A stretch of 64,000 nt of DNA from Sphingomonas sp. LM7 (GTDB lineage: Bacteria; Pseudomonadota; Alphaproteobacteria; Sphingomonadales; Sphingomonadaceae). Below are positions 9,140 through 18,853 of the stretch, piece after piece (the first letter of the stretch is position 1; each line of letters starts with the position of its first letter). The notes beneath the pieces are model-generated. The model was not told the origin of the DNA and ran no database searches. It saw only the letters and a list, made by a program, of their open reading frames with translations. The stretch lies in contig NZ_CP019511.1 of NCBI RefSeq assembly GCF_002002925.1, positions 124,001 to 188,000 on the forward strand, read 5' to 3'. Both the position numbers and the translations under genes were made by a program.

Positions 9140-10588
9140 ATGACCAAGCCCCTCAACCTCGATCCCGACCGGCTTTTTCCGTCCGACGAGCGCACACGTG
9201 ACATCGCGCGTGCGCTCTACAAGGAAGTCGCCGGGCTGCCGATCATCAGCCCGCACGGGCACACCGATCCGACCTGGTTCTCGACCAATGCCAATTGGTC
9301 GAACGCCACCGAGCTGCTGCTGTCGCCCGACCATTATATCTACCGCATGCTTTATTCGCAGGGCGTCGCGCTCGACGATCTGTGCGTGCCGAGCAAGGCG
9401 GGCATGCCGGGCACCGATCCGCGCAAGGCATGGCGGACCTTCGCCGAGAACACACATCTGTTCCGCGGCACGCCGTCGAGCATGTGGCTCGGCCATGTCT
9501 TCTCCGAAGTGTTCGGCTTCGACGTTGCGCTGGATGCCTCGACTGCCGACCTCTATTACGACCGCATCAACGAGAAGCTGGCAAGCGACGCGTTCAAGCC
9601 GCGCGCGCTGTTCGACCGATTCGGCATCGAGTTTCTCGCGACCACCGAGGGCCCGCAGGACGATCTCTCGCCGCACCACGCGATCCACAAGTCGGGATGG
9701 CAGGGCAGGGTGGTCACCACCTATCGCCCCGACGCCGTGATCGACGTCGAACACGAGCAGTTCGCCGGCGCGATGAAGGTCTTCGCGGAGAAGACCGGCG
9801 AGGATGTATGGTCATGGGACGGCTATCTCGCCGCGCACCGCAAGCGCCGGGCCGATTTCCGCGCCGCGGGCGCCACCGCGACCGATCACGGACATCCCAC
9901 CGCGCAGACCGCGAACCTGTCGCATGACGAAGCCGAGCGGCTGTTCCGCACGATCCTGTCGGACAGCTGGACCCCGCAGGATGCCGAGCTGTTCCGCGCG
10001 CAGATGCTCACCGAGATGGCGGCGATGTCGGTTGAGGACGGGATGGTCATGCAGATCCATCCCGGCAGCTTCCGCAACCATAATGGCGGACTGTTCGATA
10101 GCCATGGCCGCGACAAAGGCGCGGACATCCCGATGCAGACCGACTACGTCCATGCATTGAAGCCGCTGCTCGACCGTTTCGGCACCTCGACCGATCTCTC
10201 GATCATCCTCTTCACGCTAGACGAGACCGTCTACGCCCGCGAGCTCGCGCCGCTGGCCGGGCATTATCCGTGCCTCAAGCTGGGCCCGAGCTGGTGGTTC
10301 CACGACAGCCCTGAGGGGATGCGCCGCTTCCGCGAGCAAGTCACCGAGACTGCGGGCTTCTACAACACCGTCGGCTTCAACGACGACACGCGTGCCTTCC
10401 TGTCGATCCCCGCGCGCCACGACGTCGCCCGCCGGATCGATTGCGGCTTTCTCGGACAGCTCGTCGCCGAAGGGCGGCTGCTCGACTGGGAAGCCTTCGA
10501 CCTTGCCCATCAGCTGACCAACGGGCTCGTGCGCAAAGCCTATAAGCTCGACCAATCCGCGCCGGCGCCCGTCGCCGCCGCAGCCTGA
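9140..10588 (+). CDS. uxaC: Glucuronate/galacturonate isomerase
   Basis: Isomerises D-glucuronate to D-fructuronate and D-galacturonate to D-tagaturonate, the first cytoplasmic step of uronate catabolism. The 482-residue length fits the family. The metal-binding HGHTDP motif of the amidohydrolase-like barrel is at residues 39-44; further family landmarks are [24 protein letters not shown] and the C-terminal [17 protein letters not shown] ribosome site (AGAGAG) precedes the ATG nine bases after the MFS stop. The next gene, kduI, starts 22 bases downstream. Fructuronate or tagaturonate reductase is not in the window and must be encoded elsewhere. Confidence 0.95.
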   Translation: MTKPLNLDPDRLFPSDERTRDIARALYKEVAGLPIISPHGHTDPTWFSTNANWSNATELLLSPDHYIYRMLYSQGVALDDLCVPSKAGMPGTDPRKAWRTFAENTHLFRGTPSSMWLGHVFSEVFGFDVALDASTADLYYDRINEKLASDAFKPRALFDRFGIEFLATTEGPQDDLSPHHAIHKSGWQGRVVTTYRPDAVIDVEHEQFAGAMKVFAEKTGEDVWSWDGYLAAHRKRRADFRAAGATATDHGHPTAQTANLSHDEAERLFRTILSDSWTPQDAELFRAQMLTEMAAMSVEDGMVMQIHPGSFRNHNGGLFDSHGRDKGADIPMQTDYVHALKPLLDRFGTSTDLSIILFTLDETVYARELAPLAGHYPCLKLGPSWWFHDSPEGMRRFREQVTETAGFYNTVGFNDDTRAFLSIPARHDVARRIDCGFLGQLVAEGRLLDWEAFDLAHQLTNGLVRKAYKLDQSAPAPVAAAA

Positions 10589-10610
10589 AATCAAACCAAC
10601 GGAGTATCCC

Positions 10611-11450
10611 ATGTTCGACCGCACCTATTACGCCACGCATCCCGACATGATGGAATGCGTCTCGAACGAGGAACTGCGCGACCGCTACCTGATCGACGGC
10701 TTGTTCCGCGACGGTGAGTGCGTGCTCAACTACACCCATGCCGACCGGTTCGTGATCGGCGGCGTTGCGGTGGCATCGGGCAGCGTCAAGCTCCCCGACC
10801 AGACCGAGCCGGCCTCGGCCGCGGGCCATCCCTTCCTCGAGCGCCGCGAGCTGGCAGTGGTCAACGTCTCGTCGGTCGAAGGCACCGTCACAGTCGACGG
10901 CGAGACCTTCACGCTGGGCAACAAGGACTGCCTCTACGTCACCATGGGCGCGAAGGACGTCCAGTTTTCGGGCGACGGCGCGCGCTTCTATCTGGCTTCG
11001 TGCCCCGCGCATAAGGCGTTCCAGACGCGCAAGTTGTCGATTGCCGACGCCAATGCGCTCGAGCGCGGCAGCCTCGAAGAATCCAACGAGCGCACGATTT
11101 TTCAGCTCGTCATCCCGGGCGTTTGCGACAGCGCGCAGCTGGTGATGGGCCTCACCGTGCTCAAGCCGGGCTCGGTGTGGAACACGATGCCTCCGCACAT
11201 CCATGAGCGCCGCAGCGAAATCTACTTCTACTTCGAGCTCGACGGCCCCAGCGACCGCGTCTTCCATTACATGGGCGAAGGCGAAGCGATGCGGCACATC
11301 GTGATGGGCAACGAGGAAGCGGTGATCTCGCCCCCCTGGTCGATCCACATGGGCTCGGGCACCAAGGCCTATGCCTTTATCTGGGCGATGGCCGGCGAGA
11401 ACCAGGATTATACCGACATGAACGTGCTGGACATCTGCCAGCTGGCGTAA
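10611..11450 (+). CDS. kduI: 5-keto-4-deoxyuronate isomerase
   Basis: Converts 5-keto-4-deoxyuronate (DKI, made from unsaturated galacturonate released by pectate lyases) to 2,5-diketo-3-deoxygluconate. The length of 279 residues is the KduI norm. The cupin-type metal motif [15 protein letters not shown] lies at about residues 194-208, giving the two His and one Glu that bind zinc. GGAGTATCCC precedes the ATG. Together with kduD and kdgK it gives the route from unsaturated uronate to KDPG, meaning the organism uses lyase products as well as free uronates. Confidence 0.95.
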   Translation: MFDRTYYATHPDMMECVSNEELRDRYLIDGLFRDGECVLNYTHADRFVIGGVAVASGSVKLPDQTEPASAAGHPFLERRELAVVNVSSVEGTVTVDGETFTLGNKDCLYVTMGAKDVQFSGDGARFYLASCPAHKAFQTRKLSIADANALERGSLEESNERTIFQLVIPGVCDSAQLVMGLTVLKPGSVWNTMPPHIHERRSEIYFYFELDGPSDRVFHYMGEGEAMRHIVMGNEEAVISPPWSIHMGSGTKAYAFIWAMAGENQDYTDMNVLDICQLA

Positions 11451-11460
11451 ACGACGCGAC

Positions 11461-11600
11461 CCCCCTCCCTGAAAGGGAGGGGTTGGGGGTGGGTGCGAGC
11501 GAAGCGAGCCCTTCCTGCACCATCCCTGAAAAGCGCCGACGGAGGCATCGAGCCTCCGCCGCCGCTACCCACCCCCAGCCCCTCCCTGAAAGGGAGGGGG
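11461..11600. repeat. Inverted-repeat element between kduI and kduD
   Basis: A 140-base non-coding element bounded by 34-base arms at 11461-11494 and 11567-11600 that are inverted copies at 30 of 34 positions. Each arm also holds its own small hairpin (CTCCCTGAAAGGGAG). A third hairpin, CGGAGGC-ATCGA-GCCTCCG, lies inside. This is the architecture of a BIME/REP-like or small MITE-like unit. It could attenuate or stabilise the operon transcript at this point. Confidence 0.8.
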
Positions 11601-11610
11601 GAGTTGAGAA

Positions 11611-12366
11611 ATGACCAATCCCTTCGACCTGACCGGCAAGGTCGCCATCGTCACCGGCGCGAACACCGGCATCGGCCAGGGCATTGCGCTCGCGCTCGCC
11701 GGCGCAGGCGCCAGCATCGCCGCAGTCGGTCGATCGGCCGCGACCGAGACCGTCGAAAAGGCCCGCGCGCTCGGCGTGGAGGCCGAGATCATCTCCGCCG
11801 ACCTTTCGTCGATCGAGCCTGTGGGCCGAGTTGTGGACGAAACTGTGGAAAAGCTCGGCGGGCTCGACATCCTGGTCAACAATGCTGGGATCATCCGCCG
11901 CAACGACAGCCTCGACTTCACCGAGGAAGACTGGGACGCCGTGATCGACACCAATCTCAAATCGGTGTTCTTCCTATGCCAGGCCGCCGGCCGCCACATG
12001 GCGGCGCAGGGCCGCGGCAAGATCATCAACATCGCCTCAATGCTGAGCTTCCAGGGCGGCATCCGCGTGCCGAGCTATACCGCGTCCAAGTCCGGCGTTG
12101 CCGGTCTCACCAAGCTGCTCGCCTGCGAATGGGCGGCCAAGGGCATCAACGTCAACGCGATCGCCCCGGGCTATATCGCCACCAACAACACGACGGCGCT
12201 CCAGTCCGACGAGAACCGCAATCGCCAGATCGTCGAGCGCATTCCCGCCGGGCGCTGGGGTGATCCGGGCGACCTCGGCGGCGCCGCGGTGTTCCTTGCG
12301 TCCTCGGCTTCGGACTATGTCCAGGGCCATGTACTCGCCGTCGACGGCGGATGGCTGGCGCGATGA
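11611..12366 (+). CDS. kduD: 2-deoxy-D-gluconate 3-dehydrogenase / 2,5-diketo-3-deoxygluconate reductase (SDR)
   Basis: A 251-residue short-chain dehydrogenase that reduces 2,5-diketo-3-deoxygluconate (the KduI product) to KDG with NAD(P)H. The nucleotide site TGANTGIG is at residues 15-22, NNAG follows in the usual place, and the catalytic YTASK is at residues 156-160. The C-terminal VLAVDGGWLAR is standard for KduD. A strong ribosome site (GGGGGAG) is supplied by the end of the repeat element immediately upstream. The kduI-kduD order supports the call over other SDRs. Confidence 0.92.
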   Translation: MTNPFDLTGKVAIVTGANTGIGQGIALALAGAGASIAAVGRSAATETVEKARALGVEAEIISADLSSIEPVGRVVDETVEKLGGLDILVNNAGIIRRNDSLDFTEEDWDAVIDTNLKSVFFLCQAAGRHMAAQGRGKIINIASMLSFQGGIRVPSYTASKSGVAGLTKLLACEWAAKGINVNAIAPGYIATNNTTALQSDENRNRQIVERIPAGRWGDPGDLGGAAVFLASSASDYVQGHVLAVDGGWLAR

Positions 12367-12377
12367 TCCCAACTGCC

Positions 12378-12489
12378 GTTCGTGCTGAGACCATCAACAC
12401 CGTTCGCCCTGAGCTTGTCGAAGGGCGGTACTTCTTGAGCCCGACGGTCGAAGAGAAGAACGGTGCGTCGACAGGCTCAGCACGAACGC
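12378..12489. repeat. REP-type repeat cluster between kduD and kdgK
   Basis: Three partial copies of one palindromic unit are present: CGTTCGTGCTGAGA at 12378, CGTTCGCCCTGAGCTTGTCG with its continuation to 12427, and an inverted copy GTCGACAGGCTCAGCACG running to about 12488. The CTGAGC/TGTCGAA core is a widespread proteobacterial REP. It occupies most of the 157-base intergenic gap. A second cluster occurs at 28021-28108. Confidence 0.8.
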
Positions 12490-12523
12490 GGAATTTGAGC
12501 TCGGGGCGAACGGGAGATATGCA

Positions 12524-13531
12524 GTGACCATCGCATTCTTCGGCGAGGTGATGCTCCGCCTCTCGCCTCCCGGGCGCGAGTTGCTACTCCAGACCCCGAA
12601 GCTCGAAGTGATCGTCGGCGGCGCAGAGGCGAATGTCGCCACTGGTCTCGCCTGTCTCGGCCATGCCACCCGCATGATCAGCGCAGTCGCCGACAATCCG
12701 CTCGGCGGCGCCGTGATCGGCGAGCTGCGCCGCCGCGGCGTCGATACGTCGACGATGGTCAGCGAAGAGGGGCGTCTCGGCCTCTATTTCCTCACGCCGG
12801 GTGCCGGGCTGCGCGCCTCCGAAGTCGTCTACGACCGCGCGCATTCGGTGTTCGCCACGCGCCCGGCCGACAGCTGGGACTGGGACCGCCTGCTCAAAGG
12901 CGCCACCCGACTGCATTTGTCCGGGATCACGCCTGCGCTCGGCCACAACACCGCACAAGCGGCGATCGCCGCTGCCGAGGCGGCGTCGGCCAAGGGCATA
13001 CCGGTCTCGTTCGACGGCAACTACCGCGCCAAGCTGTGGGAGGCGTGGGACAGCGATCCGCGCGCCGTGCTTACGCAGCTGATAGGCCATGCCGACGTGC
13101 TGTTCGGCAATCATCGCGACGTTTCGCTGCTGCTCGGCAAGCCCTTCTCCGGCGAAGGCTCGGACCGGCGGCGCGAGGCGGCGGAAGCGGCGTTCGCGCA
13201 CTTCCCCAAGCTCCAGACGATTGCCTCGACCGCCCGGCATGTCGACGATGCCGACAGCCACCGGGTCTCGGCCCGCGTCGATACCCGCGGCGGCGCACAC
13301 CAGACCGACGAACTGCGGATCGCCGGCATCGTTGACCGGATCGGTGCAGGCGACGCCTTTGCAGCGGGCGTGCTGCACGGCCTGATCGAGAGCGGCGGCG
13401 ACGCGCGCGCTGCGGCGAAGGCCGGGCTGGCGCTCACTGCGCTCAAGCATTCGCTGCCCGGCGACGCCAGCCTGTTTACCCGCGCCGATCTCGCGGCGTT
13501 CGAAGGAGGCGGGCTCGACGTTCGGCGATAA
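12524..13531 (+). CDS. kdgK: 2-keto-3-deoxygluconate kinase
   Basis: Phosphorylates KDG to KDPG with ATP; a 335-residue PfkB-family sugar kinase. The family signature GAGDAF is at residues 274-279, with Asp277 as catalytic base. The N-terminal [11 protein letters not shown] and [16 protein letters not shown] segments form the sugar site. The start is GTG with GGGAGA eight bases upstream. KDPG aldolase (eda), the next step, is not in the window. The REP cluster before this gene may reduce read-through from kduD. Confidence 0.92.
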   Translation: MTIAFFGEVMLRLSPPGRELLLQTPKLEVIVGGAEANVATGLACLGHATRMISAVADNPLGGAVIGELRRRGVDTSTMVSEEGRLGLYFLTPGAGLRASEVVYDRAHSVFATRPADSWDWDRLLKGATRLHLSGITPALGHNTAQAAIAAAEAASAKGIPVSFDGNYRAKLWEAWDSDPRAVLTQLIGHADVLFGNHRDVSLLLGKPFSGEGSDRRREAAEAAFAHFPKLQTIASTARHVDDADSHRVSARVDTRGGAHQTDELRIAGIVDRIGAGDAFAAGVLHGLIESGGDARAAAKAGLALTALKHSLPGDASLFTRADLAAFEGGGLDVRR

Positions 13532-13566
13532 CGACGGAGGCGCGCAAGGCGCCCGGGGGAGGGTGG

Positions 13567-14907
13567 ATGTTGACGACGGAGAGGATCGCCGCCGGCGATG
13601 AAGCGGCATTGCCGCGGCCCGACGCCGCGGCGCTGCGGCGCGGCTACGCCATCGACGACGGCTTCGAAGCGGAGCTGCGCGAGGCGTGGAGCTTCATCGA
13701 GCCGCATATCGCCGGCATTGCGCGGGACTTGCTCGAGCGCCGCGCGGGCGGTGCCGTCTCGGAGGGCCTGGTGGCGTCGCGCGTCGACTATGCCCGCGCC
13801 AAGCTCGCCCGGCCGATCGACCAGCGCTGGCTCGACGCAGTGATCGCCGAGGCCGATCGCATCGCGCAGCATGATCTCGACTTCGCCGTCGTTGCGGCAT
13901 CGATGCTGGTCGCGCAGATGCGGATCCACGCGCTGTTCTTCGAGCTTAGCCAGGATCCCGCGCAGCTCGAACGGCTGACCCGATCCACCCAAAAGCTCGC
14001 CGGCATCGAATTCGAAATCATCGCCAGCCGGCTGCGAGCGATCGCCCGCGCGCGCAACCAGGCTGCGATCCGCGCCGAAGCCGCGGCGGTCCGCCGGCAG
14101 CTCGGCGAGGCGATCACCACCAGCGTCCGCGCCAGCCGCGATGTCGCCGGCTTTACCGAACGCACGGCTGCCGAGATGCAGGCGCTGAGCAAGCCGACTG
14201 CCGAAGTGGCGACCGCTGCCGATCAGTCGGCGACTGCGATGGGCCAGTCGGCGGAGAGCGCCGCGGTGCTGATCTCGGCGTTCGATCGCGCGCGGGAAGA
14301 GGCGCTGGCAGCAACCGAGGTCGCCGGACGCGCCGATGCCATCGCGCTGCAGGGCGCGGAGAACGCCGCGAACCTCGCCTCGCATACCGGGCAGATCGAG
14401 TCGGTGCTCACGCTGATCGCCGGCATCGCCCAGAAGACCAAGCTGCTCGCGCTCAACGCGAGCATCGAGGCGGCGCGTGCGGGGGAGAGCGGGCATGGCT
14501 TCGCCGTGGTCGCCCAGGAAGTGCGCAGCCTCGCCGATCAGGCGGCCGATGCCACGGGCGGCGTCACGATCACGATCCGCCAGGCGCAGAATGCCAGCGA
14601 GATCATGGCGCATACCAACCAGGCGATCCTCGCGATCGTCAGCGAGCTGATGGCGCGTGTCCGCGGGCTGTCGTCCGAGATGGAGACCCAGGTGGCGACG
14701 GTCGGCGCGATCCTCGCCTCGATCGACGAGACTGCGATGTCCTCGCGCGAGATTGCGGCGCTGATCGCGCAGATCAGCGCGCGGGTCTCCGAACTCGCCG
14801 CCGCGGCGCAGGATGCGGGGCGGCAGGCCGCGCAGGCCGGCGATGCGCTTCACCAGGTCGAGGAGACCGTCGGCCAGTTCATGGCCGTGTCGGCAGGCAG
14901 AGAGTAA
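13567..14907 (+). CDS. Soluble methyl-accepting chemotaxis protein, possible globin-coupled sensor
   Basis: A 446-residue chemoreceptor without signal peptide or transmembrane span. Residues about 1-165 are all helical and of the length of a protoglobin/HemAT-like sensor domain, but I cannot confirm the proximal His, so haem binding is uncertain. From about residue 175 on lies the coiled-coil signalling domain, with the hairpin tip around residues 283-330 ([32 protein letters not shown]). A purine-rich ribosome site precedes the ATG. It starts 35 bases after kdgK and ends 4 bases before the esterase-like gene, so it is probably transcribed with the uronate genes. No che genes are nearby. Confidence 0.85.
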   Translation: MLTTERIAAGDEAALPRPDAAALRRGYAIDDGFEAELREAWSFIEPHIAGIARDLLERRAGGAVSEGLVASRVDYARAKLARPIDQRWLDAVIAEADRIAQHDLDFAVVAASMLVAQMRIHALFFELSQDPAQLERLTRSTQKLAGIEFEIIASRLRAIARARNQAAIRAEAAAVRRQLGEAITTSVRASRDVAGFTERTAAEMQALSKPTAEVATAADQSATAMGQSAESAAVLISAFDRAREEALAATEVAGRADAIALQGAENAANLASHTGQIESVLTLIAGIAQKTKLLALNASIEAARAGESGHGFAVVAQEVRSLADQAADATGGVTITIRQAQNASEIMAHTNQAILAIVSELMARVRGLSSEMETQVATVGAILASIDETAMSSREIAALIAQISARVSELAAAAQDAGRQAAQAGDALHQVEETVGQFMAVSAGRE

Positions 14908-14911
14908 ACCC

Positions 14912-15874
14912 ATGGATCGTCGTACCGTCCTCGCTTCCGGGCTCGCGCTCGGCCTTGCCGGCACTGCGCGCGCGGCGGAGCCACAGCCCGAGCGCATCGC
15001 GCTCTGGCCGGGCATTCCGCCGGGCGGCGTGGGGCTTTCGGTCAAGGACGAGACGATCCTGCGCTCGCCCGGCGGCGATCCTGAGGATATCGCCTGGCCG
15101 CATATCGCCACGCCGGCGATGAGCGTCGCGCGCGCTGCCAAACCCAATGGCGCCGCAGTTCTGCTCATCCCCGGCGGGGGCTTCACGCGTGTCGCCGTGC
15201 GGCGGACTCCGTCGAAGATGGCACTACTCTTCGCGGCACAGGGGATCACGGCGTTCGAATTGCTCTATCGCCTGCCGCACGACGGCTGGCGCGGCGGGCC
15301 GGCGACGCCGCTGCAGGACGCGCAGCGCGCGATGCGGTTGATCCGCGCAGGCGCTGCCAAATGGGCGATCGATCCCGCGCGCGTCGCTGCGATCGGTTTT
15401 TCCGCCGGCGGGCATGTCGTCGGACAGCTCGGCACCCGCGCGGACCGGGCGGTCTATGATCCTGTCGACGCCGCCGACCGGCTGCCCGCGCGTCCGATCG
15501 CGGTCGGCATGTTCTTCCCCGTCGTCTCGATGATCCCGCCGATCGCGCACGACCAGTCGCGCCGCGAGCTACTCGGCGCCAATCCGTCCGAATCGCTCGC
15601 TCGCGAATGGTCGGTCGAGCTCAACGTGCCTGCGACGATGCCGCCGACCTTCGTCTGCCACGCCGCCGACGACAAGACCGTCAAGGCCGCCAACAGCCTT
15701 GCGATGTTCACCGCGCTCCAGGCCGCCGGTATCCCATCCGAACTGATGATCGGCGAGAAAGGCGGCCACGGCGTCCCGCTGATCGGCGCCGACGGCAAGC
15801 CGCTTCTCTGGCTCAACTCGTTTGCCGAATTCGCGGGGAGACATGGTTGGCAGAAGAGTCCGGCTAAACTTTAA
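14912..15874 (+). CDS. Exported alpha/beta hydrolase, acetyl-xylan/pectin esterase-like
   Basis: A 320-residue protein with an N-terminal export signal (DRRTVLASGLALGLAG, ending ARAA). The nucleophile elbow GFSAGG places Ser164; candidate Asp253/254 (HAADDKTV) and His286 (GGHGVP) complete the triad. The GGGFTRVAV segment supplies an oxyanion-type HGGG-like loop. Proteins of this sort are often carbohydrate esterases that remove acetyl groups from xylan or pectin. A longer in-frame ORF begins at 14813, but its extra part overlaps the chemoreceptor; ATG 14912 sits before a clean signal peptide. Substrate is inferred from the uronate neighbourhood. Confidence 0.75.
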   Translation: MDRRTVLASGLALGLAGTARAAEPQPERIALWPGIPPGGVGLSVKDETILRSPGGDPEDIAWPHIATPAMSVARAAKPNGAAVLLIPGGGFTRVAVRRTPSKMALLFAAQGITAFELLYRLPHDGWRGGPATPLQDAQRAMRLIRAGAAKWAIDPARVAAIGFSAGGHVVGQLGTRADRAVYDPVDAADRLPARPIAVGMFFPVVSMIPPIAHDQSRRELLGANPSESLAREWSVELNVPATMPPTFVCHAADDKTVKAANSLAMFTALQAAGIPSELMIGEKGGHGVPLIGADGKPLLWLNSFAEFAGRHGWQKSPAKL

Positions 15875-15991
15875 GGCGAATCCGGCTCGGCGCGATGAAC
15901 GGCAAATGAACCGGGTATTTCGTCCTGCAATCGCCACGGACCGGCGCACGTCGCGGGGCCGTGCCCGGGTTCCATTCATTGAACCTGCGAT

Positions 15992-17281
15992 ATGATGAAG
16001 ACGCCCACAATCCGCCCCCGCGCCGCGCTGTTTATCGGTGCCGCGCTCCTCGCCACCCCCGCGTTCGCGCAGGAAGCGCCCGCGCCGCAAAGCGTCACGC
16101 CGCCGCCGATCCTAGTGAGCCCGGCACAGGCGCCTGCGCCCACGCCGCAGGTCCAGATGGCGCCATCCGCGCCGATCGTCCAGCCCGCGCCGCCGCCCGG
16201 CCCGGCACCCGCGCCGCGCGCCGAGCGCCCGGCGGCGACCCGCGCCGCGCCGGTCCGCGCAGCCAGCCGTGCCGCGCCGGTTCGCCAGACTGCACCGGCT
16301 TCCGCCACAGCGCCTGCCGCCCCCCCGGCAGCGGCACCCGCACCCGCGCCAGCACCCGTCGCGGAGGCACCCGCACCGGCAACCGTCGCACCTGAACCTG
16401 CCGCACCTGCCCCGGTCACCGAGACCACTACCCAGACTGCAACCAGCACCGGCCCCAGTTTCGCATGGCCATGGCTGCTCGGCGGCCTGTTGCTGCTCGC
16501 CGCCGGTGTCGCCGCGCTGCTGCTGATGCGCCGCCGCAGCGACGAGACCGAGACCGAGATCGTCGAGACGCCGGTCTATGAACAGCCCGTTGCGTCGCGC
16601 GCCTATCAGGCGCCGGTCGCTGCCGCACCGATCGTCGCAGCCCCGGTCATCGAGCCGCGCCACGAGCCCGAGGTCAGCCCGTATATCGCCGCCACCCCGG
16701 CTGCCGTTGCAGTCGCCGAAACCACCGAAGCGCATGTCGAGGCTGAGCTTGCCGAGCCGGAGACCAGCGACCTCGCCGGTGTCACCGACGCGCCTGCGCC
16801 GGTATCCAACCGCCCGTGGCTCGAATTCGGCCTCCGCCCGGTCCGCGCCGGCACCAGCGAGGAAGAAGCGCTGGTCGATGTCGAGCTGACCGTCGGCAAT
16901 GCCGGTGACGTGCCCGCCCGCGACGTTCGCATCTCGACCTTCATGCTCGCCGATGCCGAAGGTTCGGAGATGGAAGGCCTGCTCACCGGCAATCGCGGCG
17001 ACAGCACGGTCCCCCCGGTCACGATCGCGCCGGGTGACGGCACCCGTGTCGACGCGCATCTCGCAGTGCCCAAGGGCGAACTGGGCCGAGTGTTCAACCC
17101 CGTCGTCGTGGCCGAAGCGCGCTATACGCTTCCCGACGGCAGCGAGGGCCGCACCTCGGCAGCGTTCAAGATCGGCCGCCCGAGCCAGGTCGAGGACGGC
17201 GTGGGCCCGATCGGCGCCAGCCGCCCGCACATGGTCGATAATGTCGAGGCCGAACTGCTCGGCACGCCCGAGCACGCATAA
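15992..17281 (+). CDS. Pro/Ala-rich single-span membrane protein, paralog A
   Basis: A 429-residue protein with signal peptide (AALFIGAALLATPAFAQ), a low-complexity Pro/Ala stretch to about residue 150, a transmembrane span (PWLLGGLLLLAAGVAALLLM) followed by positive charges, an acidic linker, and a C-terminal domain from about residue 265 (PWLEFGLRPVRAG, VDVELTVGNAGDVPARDVRI). That domain looks like an Ig-like/CARDB fold. The same layout and domain recur in the gene at 25791, so the two are paralogs. No named family is recognised and the function is unknown; a scaffold in the inner membrane is possible. ATG at 15995 is an equal start. Confidence 0.8.
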   Translation: MMKTPTIRPRAALFIGAALLATPAFAQEAPAPQSVTPPPILVSPAQAPAPTPQVQMAPSAPIVQPAPPPGPAPAPRAERPAATRAAPVRAASRAAPVRQTAPASATAPAAPPAAAPAPAPAPVAEAPAPATVAPEPAAPAPVTETTTQTATSTGPSFAWPWLLGGLLLLAAGVAALLLMRRRSDETETEIVETPVYEQPVASRAYQAPVAAAPIVAAPVIEPRHEPEVSPYIAATPAAVAVAETTEAHVEAELAEPETSDLAGVTDAPAPVSNRPWLEFGLRPVRAGTSEEEALVDVELTVGNAGDVPARDVRISTFMLADAEGSEMEGLLTGNRGDSTVPPVTIAPGDGTRVDAHLAVPKGELGRVFNPVVVAEARYTLPDGSEGRTSAAFKIGRPSQVEDGVGPIGASRPHMVDNVEAELLGTPEHA

Positions 17282-17324
17282 CCAACGCTCCAGACCCGCC
17301 CCTATCGGGGGGCAGGGGAAGGGC

Positions 17325-17366
17325 ACGGCGGGCGAGGTTCACACCTCGTCCGCCGTTTCTTTGCTT
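17325..17366 (+). terminator. Rho-independent terminator after paralog A
   Basis: A 14-bp stem (17325-17338 with 17343-17356, one G-T pair) and TCAC loop are followed by the T-rich run TTTCTTTGCTT. Confidence 0.85.
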
Positions 17367-17527
17367 CCTCTACGTCCAGCTGGATCAGTCGGCGATGGCG
17401 AAGCAAAATCGTCGCCGGAATGACCGGGCGCGCCTTCCCACCGGTTGGTCGCGTGCCCCACTTCACTGCAGTTGACGCGGGGAAGGGCGCAGGCGACCGC
17501 GCGCGGGCGTAAAAGGGGGAAATATTC

Positions 17528-18034
17528 GTGCGGAAGCTGTTGGGGATTTTGGGGGCCGCGTCGATGCTGGTGCTGGCCGGCTGCGGAAAGAAGGAGCAGC
17601 ATTACAAGACTGCCGATGGCGGTGACTTGAAGCTGGAGACGACGGGCTCGGGCGAGGCATCGGTCGTCACCACCACCGCAGCCGACGGAAGCCAGTCGCG
17701 GATCGAGACCGGCGGCACTTGGCCCGCCGCACTGGCTACGCTCGCGCCGGCCTATCCCGGCGGCAAGATCGCGACGACGATGTCGGGCAACCAGCAGGAT
17801 ACGCAGAGCGCGATGGCGGCCTTCGACACCGCCGACGCACCCGCCAAGGTCATCGAATTCTACAAGGCACGCGCCACTGCCGCGGGCCTGACCGGCACGA
17901 TGAACATGGAAAGCGGCGAAGGCAGCATGTTCGTCGCCAGCGACGAGAAGACCGGCCGCACGCTCAGCGTCCAGACCAGCGTCGAGGACGGCAAGACCAG
18001 CGCTGTCGTCAGCGCCAGCACCAAGAAGCCCTGA
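17528..18034 (+). CDS. Putative lipoprotein
   Basis: A 168-residue protein beginning at GTG, with a signal peptide ending in the lipobox LAGC (Cys near residue 19), so it should be lipidated and membrane anchored. The rest is small-residue-rich, with a C-terminal part (DAPAKVIEFYKARATAAGL) resembling the small periplasmic modules that read as Ala/Thr-rich beta-alpha repeats. No named family recognised. A GGGGGA site precedes the start. The gene stands alone between two terminators and converges with the gene at 18079-18768. Confidence 0.75.
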   Translation: MRKLLGILGAASMLVLAGCGKKEQHYKTADGGDLKLETTGSGEASVVTTTAADGSQSRIETGGTWPAALATLAPAYPGGKIATTMSGNQQDTQSAMAAFDTADAPAKVIEFYKARATAAGLTGTMNMESGEGSMFVASDEKTGRTLSVQTSVEDGKTSAVVSASTKKP

Positions 18035-18042
18035 CGCCAAGA

Positions 18043-18080
18043 GAGGATAGGGGAGGCGCACCCCGCGCCTCCCTATCCTT
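18043..18080. terminator. Bidirectional terminator between convergent genes
   Basis: GAGGATAGGGGAGGCGC pairs with GCGCCTCCCTATCCTT (one bulged G). It serves the lipoprotein on the + strand and overlaps the stop codon of the - strand gene ending at 18079. Confidence 0.7.
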
Positions 18081-18768
18081 ATTTGGGCGCGCCCGGCAGC
18101 GCCCAGATCGCCTTGGGCAACAGCGTCACGCTGAGCACGCTCTGGGTTGCGGGATCGACGCAGTCGGTTGCCGCCTTCTTGCCCTTGAAGCCGCAGAACG
18201 CGATTTCCTCGGTCACGTCGGGCAGCTCGATCGCGACGATGGTGTTTGCGCCTGGTGCCAGCGGCTTCACCGCTGCCGCCCACAGGTTGATCGACAGTGC
18301 GAGCTTCTCGAACGCGTCGTCGAGCACGCTTTTCAGTATCTCGTCCTGGGTTTTGCCGCCCACGGCGTTGTTGAGCAGCTTGTCCTTGTCGACATCGGCA
18401 CCCCACAACACCCTGGCCGCCAGGGTCGCTTCCTCGGACGCGACGGTGCCCTTGTTCTCGATATTGACGATCAGCATCCGCGCGCCCGACAAATACGAGG
18501 CTCCGACAATCCGCAAATTCGGGGAGGGCAGGGCGGCGAGTGAGACCGAAAGGTTGAGCGGCCGTCCGTCGGGCAGTGCCTTGGTGATCCGCAGCGGCAC
18601 GCCCGGGCGCACCGTCTGTCCCCGCGCGGCCTCGGAGGGCGCCACTGCGCGTAGCGGCATCGCCTTGATCGTGCCGCGCGCCGCGCCGCGCTGGGCGGCT
18701 GCGGGCATCGCGGTCGCGAACAATGCGGCGGCGATGGACAGCGCGGCCAGCGGATAATCGATACGCAT
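18079..18768 (-). CDS. Exported protein of unknown function
   Basis: A 229-residue protein with a signal peptide (LAALSIAAALFATAMPAAAQ). The mature part is beta-rich, with segments such as LRIVGASYLSGARMLIVNIENKG and two Cys in CGFKGKKAATDC that could form a disulfide. The Ig-like VNIENKG pattern faintly recalls the C-terminal domains of the two Pro/Ala-rich proteins nearby, but I cannot show homology. ATG 18768 is chosen over an upstream in-frame start because GGAGGGAGGAA precedes it. It is divergent from the DUF4440-like gene, with a strong palindrome between them. Confidence 0.7.
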   Translation of the reverse strand: MRIDYPLAALSIAAALFATAMPAAAQRGAARGTIKAMPLRAVAPSEAARGQTVRPGVPLRITKALPDGRPLNLSVSLAALPSPNLRIVGASYLSGARMLIVNIENKGTVASEEATLAARVLWGADVDKDKLLNNAVGGKTQDEILKSVLDDAFEKLALSINLWAAAVKPLAPGANTIVAIELPDVTEEIAFCGFKGKKAATDCVDPATQSVLSVTLLPKAIWALPGAPK

Positions 18769-18853
18769 GGATTCCTCCCTCCAGGCGATATGCCTGCCGC
18801 AAGCCAAGACGGGCACGCGCGCCATATCCGGACATTGGCTTTTCGGAGCAGGG

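Noticed and set aside
7043-9754. Long antisense open frame (about 900 codons) opposite the MFS and uxaC genes
   Set aside because: It is a shadow of high-GC coding: translation is Arg/His/Asp-rich without domain motifs, and the + strand genes are well supported.
11461-11600. Possible insertion sequence
   Set aside because: Inverted arms are present but there is no transposase and no target duplication was recognised; it is better called a small non-autonomous or REP-like repeat.
13111-15249. Long antisense open frame opposite kdgK and the chemoreceptor
   Set aside because: Composition is that of a shadow frame and it crosses three well-supported genes.
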